The notes beneath the pieces were generated by a model that worked only from the letters and a program-made list of their open reading frames with translations, had not been told where the DNA came from and did not search any database. A program made the translations under genes and the position numbers. From TMED109 sp015660425 (lineage in GTDB: Bacteria > Pseudomonadota > Alphaproteobacteria > TMED109), in contig JAPYTH010000017.1 in assembly GCA_029936295.1 (NCBI GenBank), positions 1-39,739 of the forward strand: a DNA stretch of 39,739 nt, read 5' to 3'. Below are positions 1 through 8,021 of this stretch, piece after piece; position 1 is the first letter of the stretch; the number at the start of each line of letters is the position of its first letter.

Positions 1-623
1 CAAATATGTCTGTTATAGAATTGTGGCCAAGTCGTGGTTGGTATAGTGAGATCTTAGAACCATTTTTGGGTGTTGAAGGAGAATTTGTAGGTGCAGGTTT
101 TGACCCCAATTATGCTTCTTGGACACCAAAAGCTATAAAAAGAAATGCAAAGCTTAGGGCCAATAGTAAAACTTTATCAGCAATGAAGATGACAATTCTT
201 TCTTTGGATAATATTCCATTAGCTGAAAAAGAATCTATAGATATGGTTTTGACTTTTAGAAATTTACATAATTGGCTTAAAGCAGAAATATTAATGGATG
301 TTTTTAATAAATCTTATGATGTCTTAAAACCTGGTGGAATATTTGGTGTTGTGGAACATAGAGCTTTACCTAATAGCTCCATAGATAATATGAAAAAGAG
401 TGGGTATGTTACAGAGAAATTAGCAATAGAATATGCTCAAAATGCAGGATTTATTCTCATCGCTAAAAGTGAAATTAATGCTAATTCTAAAGATGGAACT
501 CTTCATCCTAAAGGTGTATGGACACTTCCTCCCACACTTAGAATGGGTGAAGAAGACAAAGATAAATATATAGCTATTGGCGAAAGCGATAGAATGACAT
601 TAAAGTTTAGGAAGCCTAACTAG
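1..623 (+). CDS. SAM-dependent methyltransferase, 5' truncated by window edge
   Basis: The reading frame is open to the first base, and the first ATG (position 6) lies inside a conserved stretch (VIELWPSRGWYSEIL), the SAM-binding motif I region of a class I methyltransferase resembling the COG4798 'predicted methyltransferase' family. Those proteins normally carry some tens of residues, often including a signal peptide, before this motif, so the true start is probably outside the window. A motif-II/III-like segment (FRNLHNW, then DVLKPGGIFGVVEH) follows. The C-terminal part (about residues 150-205) is the family-specific end. The substrate is unknown. It is convergent with the next gene, with 5 nt between stops. 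The fold assignment is firm; the specific role is not. Confidence 0.75.
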   Translation, partial: NMSVIELWPSRGWYSEILEPFLGVEGEFVGAGFDPNYASWTPKAIKRNAKLRANSKTLSAMKMTILSLDNIPLAEKESIDMVLTFRNLHNWLKAEILMDVFNKSYDVLKPGGIFGVVEHRALPNSSIDNMKKSGYVTEKLAIEYAQNAGFILIAKSEINANSKDGTLHPKGVWTLPPTLRMGEEDKDKYIAIGESDRMTLKFRKPN

Positions 624-628
624 GATTT

Positions 629-1024
629 TTAATTTTTATTAAACTTTAGTTTTATAGGGGAAAAATATAATAAGGTTAAAATAGCGCCATCGGTTAAAGT
701 TCCTAGATATTGTAATATATATGTTATTTGACCAATAACTTGTATTTTTCCAAAGTATAGACAAAAAATATAACTTATTATTGTATAAAGAAATAAAGAC
801 TTTCCTAGAGGTTTAAAATTATACAGACAATAAATGGCTATTAAATACATTAGTAGTATTAAAAGAACTAGTACTAGTCCTAATTGGGTATCAAAAAATC
901 CAGGCTCTAAGTTTTGTGAATATTCTAATATAAGGCTATTTTGCGAATAAGAACTCATAATGATTAAAACAAATATACCTAAATTTGCTAAGACTAAATA
1001 TCTAAATATATTTTCTAAATTCAT
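629..1024 (-). CDS. small four-helix membrane protein, unknown function
   Basis: 131 aa with four predicted membrane segments (about residues 8-26, 48-70, 75-92 and 98-122) and a short basic tail. I do not recognise a family. The start ATG has no clear Shine-Dalgarno (only an A-rich leader), and the hairpin at 1051-1075 ends just 26 nt upstream of it on the same strand. It therefore either has a promoter buried in that hairpin region or is read by readthrough from the small gene upstream. It lies convergent to the methyltransferase gene. Confidence 0.6.
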   Translation of the reverse strand: MNLENIFRYLVLANLGIFVLIIMSSYSQNSLILEYSQNLEPGFFDTQLGLVLVLLILLMYLIAIYCLYNFKPLGKSLFLYTIISYIFCLYFGKIQVIGQITYILQYLGTLTDGAILTLLYFSPIKLKFNKN

Positions 1025-1050
1025 TTTTTCTTTTCTGAGTTAATTATAAA

Positions 1051-1075
1051 AAGGGAAGTACTCAGTACTTCCCTT
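1051..1075 (-). terminator. Rho-independent terminator after candidate small ORF
   Basis: A perfect 11-bp inverted repeat (AAGGGAAGTAC / GTACTTCCCTT) with a 3-nt loop. Read on the minus strand it is followed by T-rich sequence (TTTATAATTA), giving a run of five T if the outer A-T pairs are melted. It lies 32 nt beyond the stop codon of the small ORF at 1108-1191. There is no T tract on the plus-strand side, so it is most likely a minus-strand terminator, or an attenuator for the 131-aa gene that starts 26 nt further on. Confidence 0.6.
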
Positions 1076-1107
1076 AGTGATATTATTTTAAGTCATATCC
1101 AATTAAA

Positions 1108-1191
1108 CTATAAAGTAGACCCATAGAGGTTTGCTTCATGTCTATTTACTGCTTTGAATATACTTAATCTGTAATTCATATCATTAGACAC
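1108..1191 (-). CDS. candidate 27-aa peptide gene, unknown function
   Basis: A short frame starting at GTG (1191): MSNDMNYRLSIFKAVNRH, then EANLYGSTL and a TAG stop. It is preceded, at 7 nt spacing, by AGGAGG within AAAGGAGGTG, by far the strongest Shine-Dalgarno noticed in this window, and followed after 32 nt by a good terminator. An in-frame ATG at codon 5 (1179) is an alternative start but sits 19 nt from the Shine-Dalgarno. The composition is protein-like (mixed charged and aromatic residues). I do not recognise the peptide. It lies 66 nt downstream of the stop of the enolase-superfamily gene on the same strand, so it may be co-transcribed or stand alone. A non-coding RNA is the alternative. 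Confidence 0.5.
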   Translation of the reverse strand: MSNDMNYRLSIFKAVNRHEANLYGSTL

Positions 1192-1207
1192 TGGACCACC
1201 TCCTTTC
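1191..1207 (-). promoter_or_regulatory. extended Shine-Dalgarno, 17-nt complement of the 16S rRNA 3' end
   Basis: On the minus strand this reads GAAAGGAGGTGGTCCAG. Against the widely conserved 16S 3' end (CUGGAUCACCUCCUUUC) it pairs at all 17 positions, 16 Watson-Crick and one G-U wobble at 1196. A normal Shine-Dalgarno pairs over 4 to 9 positions. The pairing runs into the first base of the GTG start codon. The 16S end is taken from general knowledge because this organism's rRNA is not in the window. Confidence 0.6.
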
Positions 1208-1257
1208 GTTGATTAATAATACTTTAAATGTATGTCTCTCTTTAAAGATTTTCAAGA

Positions 1258-2346
1258 CTATATTTTTTTATAAGGGTATTCTTTAAATAATTCTGGTTTA
1301 AATGCCATCCCATGCCCAGGAATATTTGGAGGAACTGCAGTACCATCTTTAGGGAGTATAGGATTTACCCATAGATGGTTATACCAACCCATATGTTCTA
1401 ACCATGATGCATTAGGAATTGATGCATTTAAATGAGTATTAAGTTCCATAAAAAGATGAGGTGCTATTTTAATGTTATTTTTGTTAGATAACTCAGCAAT
1501 AACTTTCAACTCTGTGTAGCCTCCTCTCATAATATCAGGCTGAAGGGTGGGCACTTTTCCGCTTTTAATAAACGGCATTAGGTCATGGTGTGTAAAATGA
1601 TTTTCTCCTCCTGCAAGTGGTGTGCTAATAGAATTAGCTATTTCATGGTATCCATCAAAATTATCTGTCATGACTGGTTCTTCAAGCCATTCTACATTAT
1701 AGTTTTCAATTGCTTTTCCAAAAGCTATGGCTTCCTCAACCCTCCATCCTTGGTTAACATCGATCATAATTTTAATATCATCACCAAGTTCCTGACGCAT
1801 ATCTCTGACATTTGTGACATCTTCATCGTGCGTAAAGCCCCAAGCTACTTGCATTTTAATTGCTTTATAACCTTCAGAAACAAACTTTTTAGCCTTTTCA
1901 ATCATACCATCATGACCAAGACCTCTATAGCAACCAGAACCATAAACAGGAAGTGGAGTATCACTTCCTCCCCATAATTTCCAAAGAGGTTGATTATTAT
2001 TTTTTCCAATGATATCCCATAATGCTATATCAATGGCAGACATAGCCATAACGCTTATCCCCATACGACCTTGAATAAACGTAGCATCCCACATAGCCTT
2101 CCAAAGAGATTCAACCTCTGTCGCACTCTTTCCTATTAGGAGAGGTTTCATCATTTCATGAATACACATTTCAATAGTTTGCAGGCCACCCGCAATAGGA
2201 TGCAAATATCCCATTCCTATTAATCCAGAAGATGTTTCAATTTTCACTATTAGTAAATCTATATTACCAATATCAATAAATCCTATTTTAGGAGGATCTT
2301 CATAGGGTACGGAAAGAAGTTGTGTGCGAATATCAGAAATTATCAT
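1258..2346 (-). CDS. mandelate racemase/muconate lactonizing enzyme family protein (dehydratase-like)
   Basis: A 362-aa enolase-superfamily enzyme with an N-terminal capping domain (about 1-125) and a TIM barrel. Metal ligands are visible as D196 (IDVNQGW), E222 (LEEPV) and E248 (GGENH). The His-Asp dyad is D271 (QPDIMRG) and H297 (IAPHLF), with E317 (WLEHMG) as the likely electrophilic Glu. The numbering matches mandelate racemase almost residue for residue. The KxK motif on the second strand reads K164-M-Q166, so the second lysine, one of the two bases in true racemases, is Gln. That favours an acid-sugar dehydratase using the His-Asp dyad over a racemase; the substrate is unknown. It lies 15 nt downstream of the epoxide-hydrolase-like gene, so the two are probably co-transcribed. 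Confidence 0.85.
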   Translation of the reverse strand: MIISDIRTQLLSVPYEDPPKIGFIDIGNIDLLIVKIETSSGLIGMGYLHPIAGGLQTIEMCIHEMMKPLLIGKSATEVESLWKAMWDATFIQGRMGISVMAMSAIDIALWDIIGKNNNQPLWKLWGGSDTPLPVYGSGCYRGLGHDGMIEKAKKFVSEGYKAIKMQVAWGFTHDEDVTNVRDMRQELGDDIKIMIDVNQGWRVEEAIAFGKAIENYNVEWLEEPVMTDNFDGYHEIANSISTPLAGGENHFTHHDLMPFIKSGKVPTLQPDIMRGGYTELKVIAELSNKNNIKIAPHLFMELNTHLNASIPNASWLEHMGWYNHLWVNPILPKDGTAVPPNIPGHGMAFKPELFKEYPYKKI

Positions 2347-2361
2347 AACTATTTTTCTCTC

Positions 2362-3330
2362 TTATTTTAATTTTTCTAGAAAGCTTATTATAGCATCAGT
2401 AGTTTTTTTAGGCGCTTCTTGCTGTACCCAATGCCCGGCCTCTTCTATGATTAATTTCCCAAAAAAATTAGTACAATTTTTTCCGGGGTTTTCATACATA
2501 TCATATCCTTTTATAAACTTTCTTACACTATCTTTCCCTCCTCCAATAAAAAAACTAGGAACTTCTATTTTTAGATTAGATAGTTCTGGAATAGTTTCCC
2601 AATCTCTATCTTGGTTGCGGTATCTATTAATAGGACCTCTAAAACCACTATTTTCAAATTCATTAATATAAAAATCTAAATCTTCTTTTGTTAGCCAATT
2701 AGGAAATGGGTCTGGATCAATAAGCCCATCTAATAACTCACTGTCTTTGTCAAAATTAGTTCTCACTTTTGCATCATGGCCTTCCGCAGAGATCCAATAA
2801 TATATTTTTCTTAAGGATTCTCCAATGTCTCTCTCTAATTCTTCTTCTACTACACCTTCTTTTTCGAAATAAGTTTGGTAAAAAAAATTGTCTTTATATA
2901 TTTGTCGCCACAATTCTATATTAGAGATTTTTCCTCGTCTAGCATGAGGAATACTAAGACCTATTACAGCTTTTATTTTATCAGGATGTAATGCAGCAGC
3001 TGACCAGCATATAGGAGCGCCCCAGTCATGACCAATAAGGATAGCGTTTTCTACATTTTCTTCTTTTATGATTTCTATAATGTCTCCCACAAGAGATAAC
3101 ATATCATACTTTTCTACTGCATAAGGTTTAGAGCTTTGTCCGTATCCTCGTACATCTATGGCTAATACTTTGTAGCCTAATTCTGCTATAGGTTTAATTT
3201 GGTGACGCCAAGAATACCATGATTCAGGCCATCCGTGTACCATTATAACTAATGGACCTTCCCCATGTTCTGCCGTGTAAATATTGATATCGTTTAAAGT
3301 AAATGTTTTTGTTTTAAATCCATGTGTCAT
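2362..3330 (-). CDS. alpha/beta hydrolase, epoxide hydrolase-like
   Basis: 322 aa, the usual length for soluble epoxide hydrolases. The oxyanion motif HGWPES is at about residue 32, the nucleophile elbow GHDWGAP gives catalytic Asp102, and GHW near the end gives catalytic His300. A loop Asp in GGGKDSV is the likely third triad member. The Asp nucleophile (instead of Ser) separates it from esterases; haloalkane dehalogenases share the Asp but usually differ after HG. The helical cap (about 130-230) contains several Tyr that could serve as the epoxide-polarising pair. It is the first gene of a two-gene unit with the enolase-superfamily enzyme. The physiological substrate is unknown. Confidence 0.85.
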   Translation of the reverse strand: MTHGFKTKTFTLNDINIYTAEHGEGPLVIMVHGWPESWYSWRHQIKPIAELGYKVLAIDVRGYGQSSKPYAVEKYDMLSLVGDIIEIIKEENVENAILIGHDWGAPICWSAAALHPDKIKAVIGLSIPHARRGKISNIELWRQIYKDNFFYQTYFEKEGVVEEELERDIGESLRKIYYWISAEGHDAKVRTNFDKDSELLDGLIDPDPFPNWLTKEDLDFYINEFENSGFRGPINRYRNQDRDWETIPELSNLKIEVPSFFIGGGKDSVRKFIKGYDMYENPGKNCTNFFGKLIIEEAGHWVQQEAPKKTTDAIISFLEKLK

Positions 3331-3366
3331 TTTATTTAACCTTATTTTAAGTTTATTTATAAATTA

Positions 3367-3738
3367 TTATGTTAAAAATTTATTTAAATTAGGTTTAAAA
3401 TAATTTGGACCTTTCATAACTTTCCCGTTTTCATTATAAATTGGCTTTTGATCCTCTCCTAACTTACTCATATTAGACTCTTGAACTTCGTTAAAACATT
3501 TGTCTAAGTTTATACCAAATGCATGTCCTGCTCCATAAGTAACATATAAAATATCTGTCAATGCATCGGCTATTTCTATTATATCTTTTTGTTCAATGGC
3601 TTCTTTAAGCTCTTCCAGTTCTTCTTTTATTAAAGCATAACGAAGTTTTATTATTTTTTCATTTGGAAATTCTGCCTTCTCTTTTATCTCTTGCCCAAAA
3701 GTTTTCATGAAGGCTTTTACTTTTTGAAAATTACTCAT
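3367..3738 (-). CDS. MazG-like nucleotide pyrophosphohydrolase
   Basis: A 123-aa all-alpha NTP pyrophosphohydrolase (MazG/PRA-PH-like superfamily). The metal-binding pattern is visible as KEELEELKEA followed by EIADALTDILYVTYG, the paired ExxE and ExxD helices that hold Mg ions. The C-terminal extension (NMSKLGEDQKPIYNENGKV) is typical of small house-cleaning members that hydrolyse non-canonical or excess NTPs. It lies just downstream of tRNA-Arg on the same strand (18 nt) and 36 nt upstream of the hydrolase gene. The exact nucleotide preference cannot be read from the sequence. Confidence 0.8.
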   Translation of the reverse strand: MSNFQKVKAFMKTFGQEIKEKAEFPNEKIIKLRYALIKEELEELKEAIEQKDIIEIADALTDILYVTYGAGHAFGINLDKCFNEVQESNMSKLGEDQKPIYNENGKVMKGPNYFKPNLNKFLT

Positions 3739-3756
3739 AGTGTCTCCTAATAAAGA

Positions 3757-3834
3757 TGGTGCACCTGGTAGGATTCGAACCTACGACCTCTGCCTTCGGA
3801 GGGCAACGCTCTAATCCAGCTGAGCTACAGGTGC
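3757..3834 (-). tRNA. tRNA-Arg(CCG)
   Basis: A complete cloverleaf on the minus strand: acceptor GCACCTG/CAGGTGC, D-stem GCTC/GAGC, anticodon stem TTGCC/GGCAG with loop CTCCGAA (anticodon CCG, reading CGG), and T-arm GTAGG-TTCGAAT-CCTAC. The 3' CCA is encoded (3757-3759). It is 78 nt including CCA. CGG is a rare codon in such an A+T-rich genome. Confidence 0.96.
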
Positions 3835-3909
3835 TTATAGTATTCAATATAATTTATAATATATATAAAATAAGCTTTTATGTTATTAATTTTTGTTTAA
3901 AATATTTTT

Positions 3910-4137
3910 ATGAATGAGATAAATGCGAAATATTTATGGAGTTGTATTCAAAAAGCAGGAGATTATTTATCTGATCAATTGCCGTCACATCCAAATCATC
4001 CAAAGGGAAGAAATGCCTATGCTCATGTAGCGATATGTATAAAAAATAAATTTAATAATAGTTATAAAGATATTGACGATAATCAATTAAATAAGGTTTT
4101 AGATTATATAGAATTTTTAAAAAATAATCCGCAATAA
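3910..4137 (+). CDS. hypothetical 75-aa protein
   Basis: A small soluble, mostly helical protein with a central segment HPKGRNAYAHVAICIKNKF followed by SYKDIDDNQLNKVLDYIEFL. The pattern of N-x-Y-x-H followed by SYKDI and a helix loosely recalls helical C-terminal domains of some phage antirepressors, but I am not certain of this and assign no function. The ATG has no clear Shine-Dalgarno. The gene is alone on the plus strand, divergent from tRNA-Arg and convergent with the exonuclease gene (9 nt between stops). Confidence 0.55.
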   Translation: MNEINAKYLWSCIQKAGDYLSDQLPSHPNHPKGRNAYAHVAICIKNKFNNSYKDIDDNQLNKVLDYIEFLKNNPQ

Positions 4138-4146
4138 TTTGAAAAA

Positions 4147-5061
4147 CTATTCCCATATCCTATCAGAATATCTATTTAAGGCGGTAATCTTTTTTATAGG
4201 AATATTAATTTCTCTTTTATATATTTCTTTATTTAGCCAATTTATTTCTTCTTCATAGTTTTCTTTTTCAGTCCACCATACTTTTCCATTTAATTGATCT
4301 GCTGGTCTCCATCTATATCCATTACGCCTCAATATAGTTCTTTTATCATAAGGGGCATCTATTGCTTTAATTAGATAATTTGGTTTTGTAGCATACTCTC
4401 TTAACACCGAAAAAACAGTTTCATTTCTTTTAGGAAGTGTTTCGGATAATAATGCTAAACAGGCTTCACAATCATTAAAAGCATCATGCCCCTCATAAAA
4501 CCATCCATAATTTATTCCTAATAGTTCAAGCTTGGCAGAACTAAAACCTTCTTCTAACCAATTTATAGATTTAAAAGTGCAGGCCCACGGTACGTGCTTA
4601 AAGCAATCCCAGTGTTGTTCTACCATGGGTCTATCATAAGAGGCGTTATGGGCTATTACTAGGTCAGTTTCATTAATTATTTTCTCGACTGATTTAGAGT
4701 CTATTGTTTTATTTAATACCATCTCATTGGTTATACCAGTAATGAGAGATGCTTCTTCAGATATGGGAACTCTTGGTTCTCTCATGCCATTAAAGGCTTT
4801 ATCCTTATTAATATTTATAATCTTCCCTGAGGAGACTTCGTACTCAAATGGTAAAAGAGCTAACTGAATTACATCATCATATCCAATAGATAGTCCGGTC
4901 GCTTCTACATCTAAAACTATTCCTTTTTTTACTTCTTCTGACGAAGCATCATTATATTTTTGAGGTAAATGAAGTTTTCTAATCAATTTCCAATCAGATT
5001 GACTAACTTCCGTATTAATAATTTCCGAAGTATCATTTTTATAATGTTTATATTTATTCAT
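4147..5061 (-). CDS. DnaQ-like 3'-5' exonuclease (DEDDh)
   Basis: 304 aa. The N-terminal half (about residues 45-210) is an RNase T/DnaQ exonuclease domain: LDVEATG gives the first Asp-Glu pair, HNASYDR the second Asp, and GHDAFNDCEA the His and last Asp of DEDDh. The C-terminal part carries a small domain with RRNGYRWRPAD and WWT that occurs in stand-alone exonucleases of alphaproteobacteria and may bind substrate. It is not the polymerase III epsilon subunit itself, which is shorter and lacks this tail. It is the last gene of the minus-strand run, 10 nt after the SulP gene; nothing about the envelope genes upstream explains its presence. Confidence 0.85.
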   Translation of the reverse strand: MNKYKHYKNDTSEIINTEVSQSDWKLIRKLHLPQKYNDASSEEVKKGIVLDVEATGLSIGYDDVIQLALLPFEYEVSSGKIININKDKAFNGMREPRVPISEEASLITGITNEMVLNKTIDSKSVEKIINETDLVIAHNASYDRPMVEQHWDCFKHVPWACTFKSINWLEEGFSSAKLELLGINYGWFYEGHDAFNDCEACLALLSETLPKRNETVFSVLREYATKPNYLIKAIDAPYDKRTILRRNGYRWRPADQLNGKVWWTEKENYEEEINWLNKEIYKREINIPIKKITALNRYSDRIWE

Positions 5062-5071
5062 AATATTTATA

Positions 5072-6080
5072 CTAAGCTTTCTGGTTATTAATTTTTTTTA
5101 AAATATGAAATAAAATCGTAAACCCTATTACTGCAATATTTAAATTCCAAATCACTGTAAACAACATAGTTCCTAGTATAAAAAAAATATCTTTATTGAT
5201 TAAAGCATTATTTTGTTTATTAAGTAACGATTTAATCCATGATCTAATTGGATCCCAATCAAAAACATCATAAGCTACTTTTAATAAGACTCCTGTAAAT
5301 ACTGCCTGTGGAATTAACATCATCCATTGGCTTAACATTAAAACTTCAAAAATTACTAGAAACCCTACAGCTATGCCAGCTAATCTTAATGTGGCGCCCT
5401 CTTTAACTAATAAAACAGATCTAATGGTTGCTTGTGCACCAGGAATTCCTCCAATAAAGGCTACTAATCCGTTTGCAGTTCCTTGGGCCACAAGTTCTTT
5501 ATTTTGCTTTGTTTTTTCTTTAGTCATTTTATCTATTACCAAAGAAGTAAGAAGAGTATCTAAATAACAAAGCATTGTAAGTTGNNNNNNNNNNNNNNNN
5601 NNNNNNNNNNNNNNNNNNNNNNNNNNNNNNNNNNNNNNNNNNNNNNNNNNNNNNNNNNNNNNNNNNNNNNNNNNNNNNNNNNNNTGGTTGTGGGACAAGT
5701 TTAATAAAACTACCGAGTTTTAGTACTCCGCATATTATGATTAATAAACTAGATAGTAATATAACAATATTAACAAAATGGTCAGGGTTTGTAATGGTAA
5801 TATTATCGTAACCCCATGCACTAATAATACCAACGCTGGCTGCTTGAATTACAGGAGTAATCATTGCGGTCATTGGGCCAGTTGGCCCTGAACATTGTAA
5901 GCGAGTTCCTCCAAATAAACTTGTCACTAACGCAATTATTCCTGCAGATAGCATTCCTATTAATGCGCCATTACTTCTTCCAGATAGAACACCGAATGCT
6001 GCTCCTAAACTTAGGGCAGCAAAACTTACAGTAAGTGCAATTATAAGGTTTTGAATTATTTCTTGTAATTTTTTATTCAT
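5072..6080 (-). CDS. SulP family anion transporter, interrupted by assembly gap
   Basis: Two halves of one gene separated by 100 N. The N-terminal half (5685-6080, about 132 residues) holds the SulP signature region (GGTRLQCSGPTGPMTAMI) and ends at LVPQP. The C-terminal half (5072-5584) resumes at a segment like LCYLDTLLTSLVIDK and continues through GGIPGAQATIRS to a last membrane helix. The halves are in different frames across the gap, so the N count is a placeholder; by comparison with other SulP proteins roughly 100 residues are missing, not 33. No STAS domain follows the last helix, so this is a short STAS-less member. Its start ATG overlaps the stop of the upstream membrane-protein gene (ATGA). 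The transported ion (sulfate, bicarbonate or other) is unknown. Confidence 0.85.
5585..5684. other. assembly gap (100 N)
   Basis: Exactly 100 N inside the SulP gene. The flanking coding frames disagree, so the true length is not 100. Confidence 0.99.
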
Positions 6081-8020
6081 TTTAAAATGTCATCTTTCTT
6101 CAACTTTTTGTTAGAAAAAAGGATTAATTGATTTTTTAATATAGGTAAACACAACATAAAAGATGTTAGCCATATTCCATGGCTATATCTTGCAACTCCC
6201 TCATAAAATAAAAATACTAAATGTCCAGATATTAGCGAAATTGCTAATAGTTTATCTATGAAATTTATTTTTTTATTTATGATAATAAATAATAAACATA
6301 ATAAAATAACTATATACCAAGGTTCAGTATAAGAGACCCAAATACTAATATGGTTTATAACCTGACTGCAGGAATCAGATAAAGAGTTTAAGCAATTATA
6401 CCATTGTTCAGAACCATTTTTCATATTATTCCCAATAGTTGCTGAATTTGTAATGGGAACAAAAACATTACCAAAAAAGAAGTTATGATAGGTTATTAAG
6501 AGAATAGGACTAAAGCCTATACTTAATGGTATAATTTTATATAAATTTTTTATATGAATAAAATATAATGATAATCCTGTTAATAATACAGCTACAGCAG
6601 GAAAGAAGTTGGGCCTTAAAGAAATAGCCATAGCTAGTAAAAATCCTATTTTTACGAGCTCTGAATCATCATAAATAATATCCTTTTTTTTCCATAACAG
6701 AGCAAAAGCAGCAATTAGAGTTGATATTGCTATTCCTGCCCCAAAACCCTCTATAGTATATTTGGCAAGATAGATTTGATAAAACCCAAAAGATTCGAAT
6801 ATGGGTATAATAAAAAAGCATGCTAGCATTATTATTTGCCATTTTTTATTAAATATTTTTTGCAGTAAAGCTCTTATTGTTAGTGGGGTAAGAGAAATGA
6901 TTAGCAACAATCCAAAAATACTTTCTCCAAAAAATGGCATAGTAATACCTAATAAATATCTCAGTCCAGGCATCATATAAAATATATTTTCATTCCCCCT
7001 AAGCCACCCCATTATATTATTATTATACAGGGCTTCGACCATTTCACGTGCGTAAGAATAGTGAGTTAGACCATCATTGCCTCTTCCCATATAGGGTAAT
7101 CCTGAAAAGCTAGATGGGTGTCCGCCTCTATAATATTGATCTGCCATATATAGTAAGATACACATAACAGATAGAGAGACTAGAGTTAGATCATTCCAAT
7201 GTAGTTTTGTAAGTAGAAGTAATATTATGACTGCGTAGAGTATTGACAATATATCTAATAATATAGCTCTATGGTTTTCTGTAGAGATGCTAAGTGGAAT
7301 GTTTTTATTAAAATCCAAAGCATAAATGTTTAAGTGCTTTTTAGATTTCCAATATTCTTTTTTTAAAATCATACAATTTTTACTTTGATTAAAATATTCC
7401 TTCCACTGATTATTTTCTTCGATATATAATTTACCAGTCCAACAAAGTTCTTCTGAAGCCATACTATCAGGCAGCATAAAAGAAAAAATTAAAGGATAAT
7501 AAGCACCTGAAGAACCTAAGCCATTCCCAAAATAATTATATTTTGCATTATTCAAGACACCAATTCGTAAATTATACCTATTTTTAAAGTTTAAGGATTT
7601 TATTGTCCTAGACATTTTAGGTTGATCAAAGAAAGCATCTGCAGAAAAGGCCCAAGGATTTTCAGTAGCTTCTGTATTAGCAGGATAAGACTCAAAAGGC
7701 TGATTTAATTTAACCCACTCATTTTTTGCCATATTGGTAATATCATTAGGTAATATATTTTTTAAATAAGTATCGTTTTGAGAATAGATTTGCTCTCCAA
7801 TTTCTATACCAGGGTTGTTTAATTGATTTTTTATAAGGAAAAGGCTGGTTAGTAGTAAGCCGGATAAAAGCCATAATATAGGTTTAGTATTAATTTTATT
7901 TAGAAATATTGCATATAATGCAACCAAAATGGTAATAAAGGCTCCCCAATTAGCTAAAGGAAAACCAAAACATAATATAATAAAAAGTAGTAATATTATG
8001 TTTAATAAATATTTCATCAT
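6077..8020 (-). CDS. polytopic membrane protein, GT-C glycosyltransferase-like
   Basis: About 647 aa from the ATG at 8020 (MMKYLLN). That start is preferred because it lies 1 nt past the upstream stop, whereas the longer frame from 8059 runs 38 nt into the epimerase gene and adds a non-hydrophobic stretch. Two or three membrane helices are followed by a non-membrane domain (about residues 65-250) and then roughly nine more helices. An Asp-containing extracytoplasmic loop (PYMGRGNDGLTHYSYARE, about residue 320) is placed like the acidic motif of GT-C glycosyltransferases that use lipid-linked sugars, followed by a conserved-looking LRGNENIFYMMPGLRYL. No specific family is recognised. With an epimerase and an SMR-type flippase upstream, a role in decorating an envelope glycan is plausible. 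Confidence 0.65.
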   Translation of the reverse strand: MMKYLLNIILLLFIILCFGFPLANWGAFITILVALYAIFLNKINTKPILWLLSGLLLTSLFLIKNQLNNPGIEIGEQIYSQNDTYLKNILPNDITNMAKNEWVKLNQPFESYPANTEATENPWAFSADAFFDQPKMSRTIKSLNFKNRYNLRIGVLNNAKYNYFGNGLGSSGAYYPLIFSFMLPDSMASEELCWTGKLYIEENNQWKEYFNQSKNCMILKKEYWKSKKHLNIYALDFNKNIPLSISTENHRAILLDILSILYAVIILLLLTKLHWNDLTLVSLSVMCILLYMADQYYRGGHPSSFSGLPYMGRGNDGLTHYSYAREMVEALYNNNIMGWLRGNENIFYMMPGLRYLLGITMPFFGESIFGLLLIISLTPLTIRALLQKIFNKKWQIIMLACFFIIPIFESFGFYQIYLAKYTIEGFGAGIAISTLIAAFALLWKKKDIIYDDSELVKIGFLLAMAISLRPNFFPAVAVLLTGLSLYFIHIKNLYKIIPLSIGFSPILLITYHNFFFGNVFVPITNSATIGNNMKNGSEQWYNCLNSLSDSCSQVINHISIWVSYTEPWYIVILLCLLFIIINKKINFIDKLLAISLISGHLVFLFYEGVARYSHGIWLTSFMLCLPILKNQLILFSNKKLKKDDILK

Positions 8021-8021
8021 A

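Noticed and set aside
1191..1207. Plus strand resembles the 3' end of 16S rRNA (16 of 17 bases), possibly an rRNA fragment
   Set aside because: Similarity stops at both ends of the 17 nt; neither helix 45 nor an intergenic spacer sequence is present. A strong Shine-Dalgarno on the minus strand explains it better.
1585..1977. 130-codon open frame antisense to the enolase-superfamily gene
   Set aside because: The opposite strand encodes a complete enzyme with all catalytic residues; the antisense translation is Cys/Phe/Ile-rich and resembles no protein.
5529..5698. Two separate SulP pseudogene fragments
   Set aside because: The apparent frameshift coincides with a run of exactly 100 N, a placeholder gap; both halves are otherwise intact.
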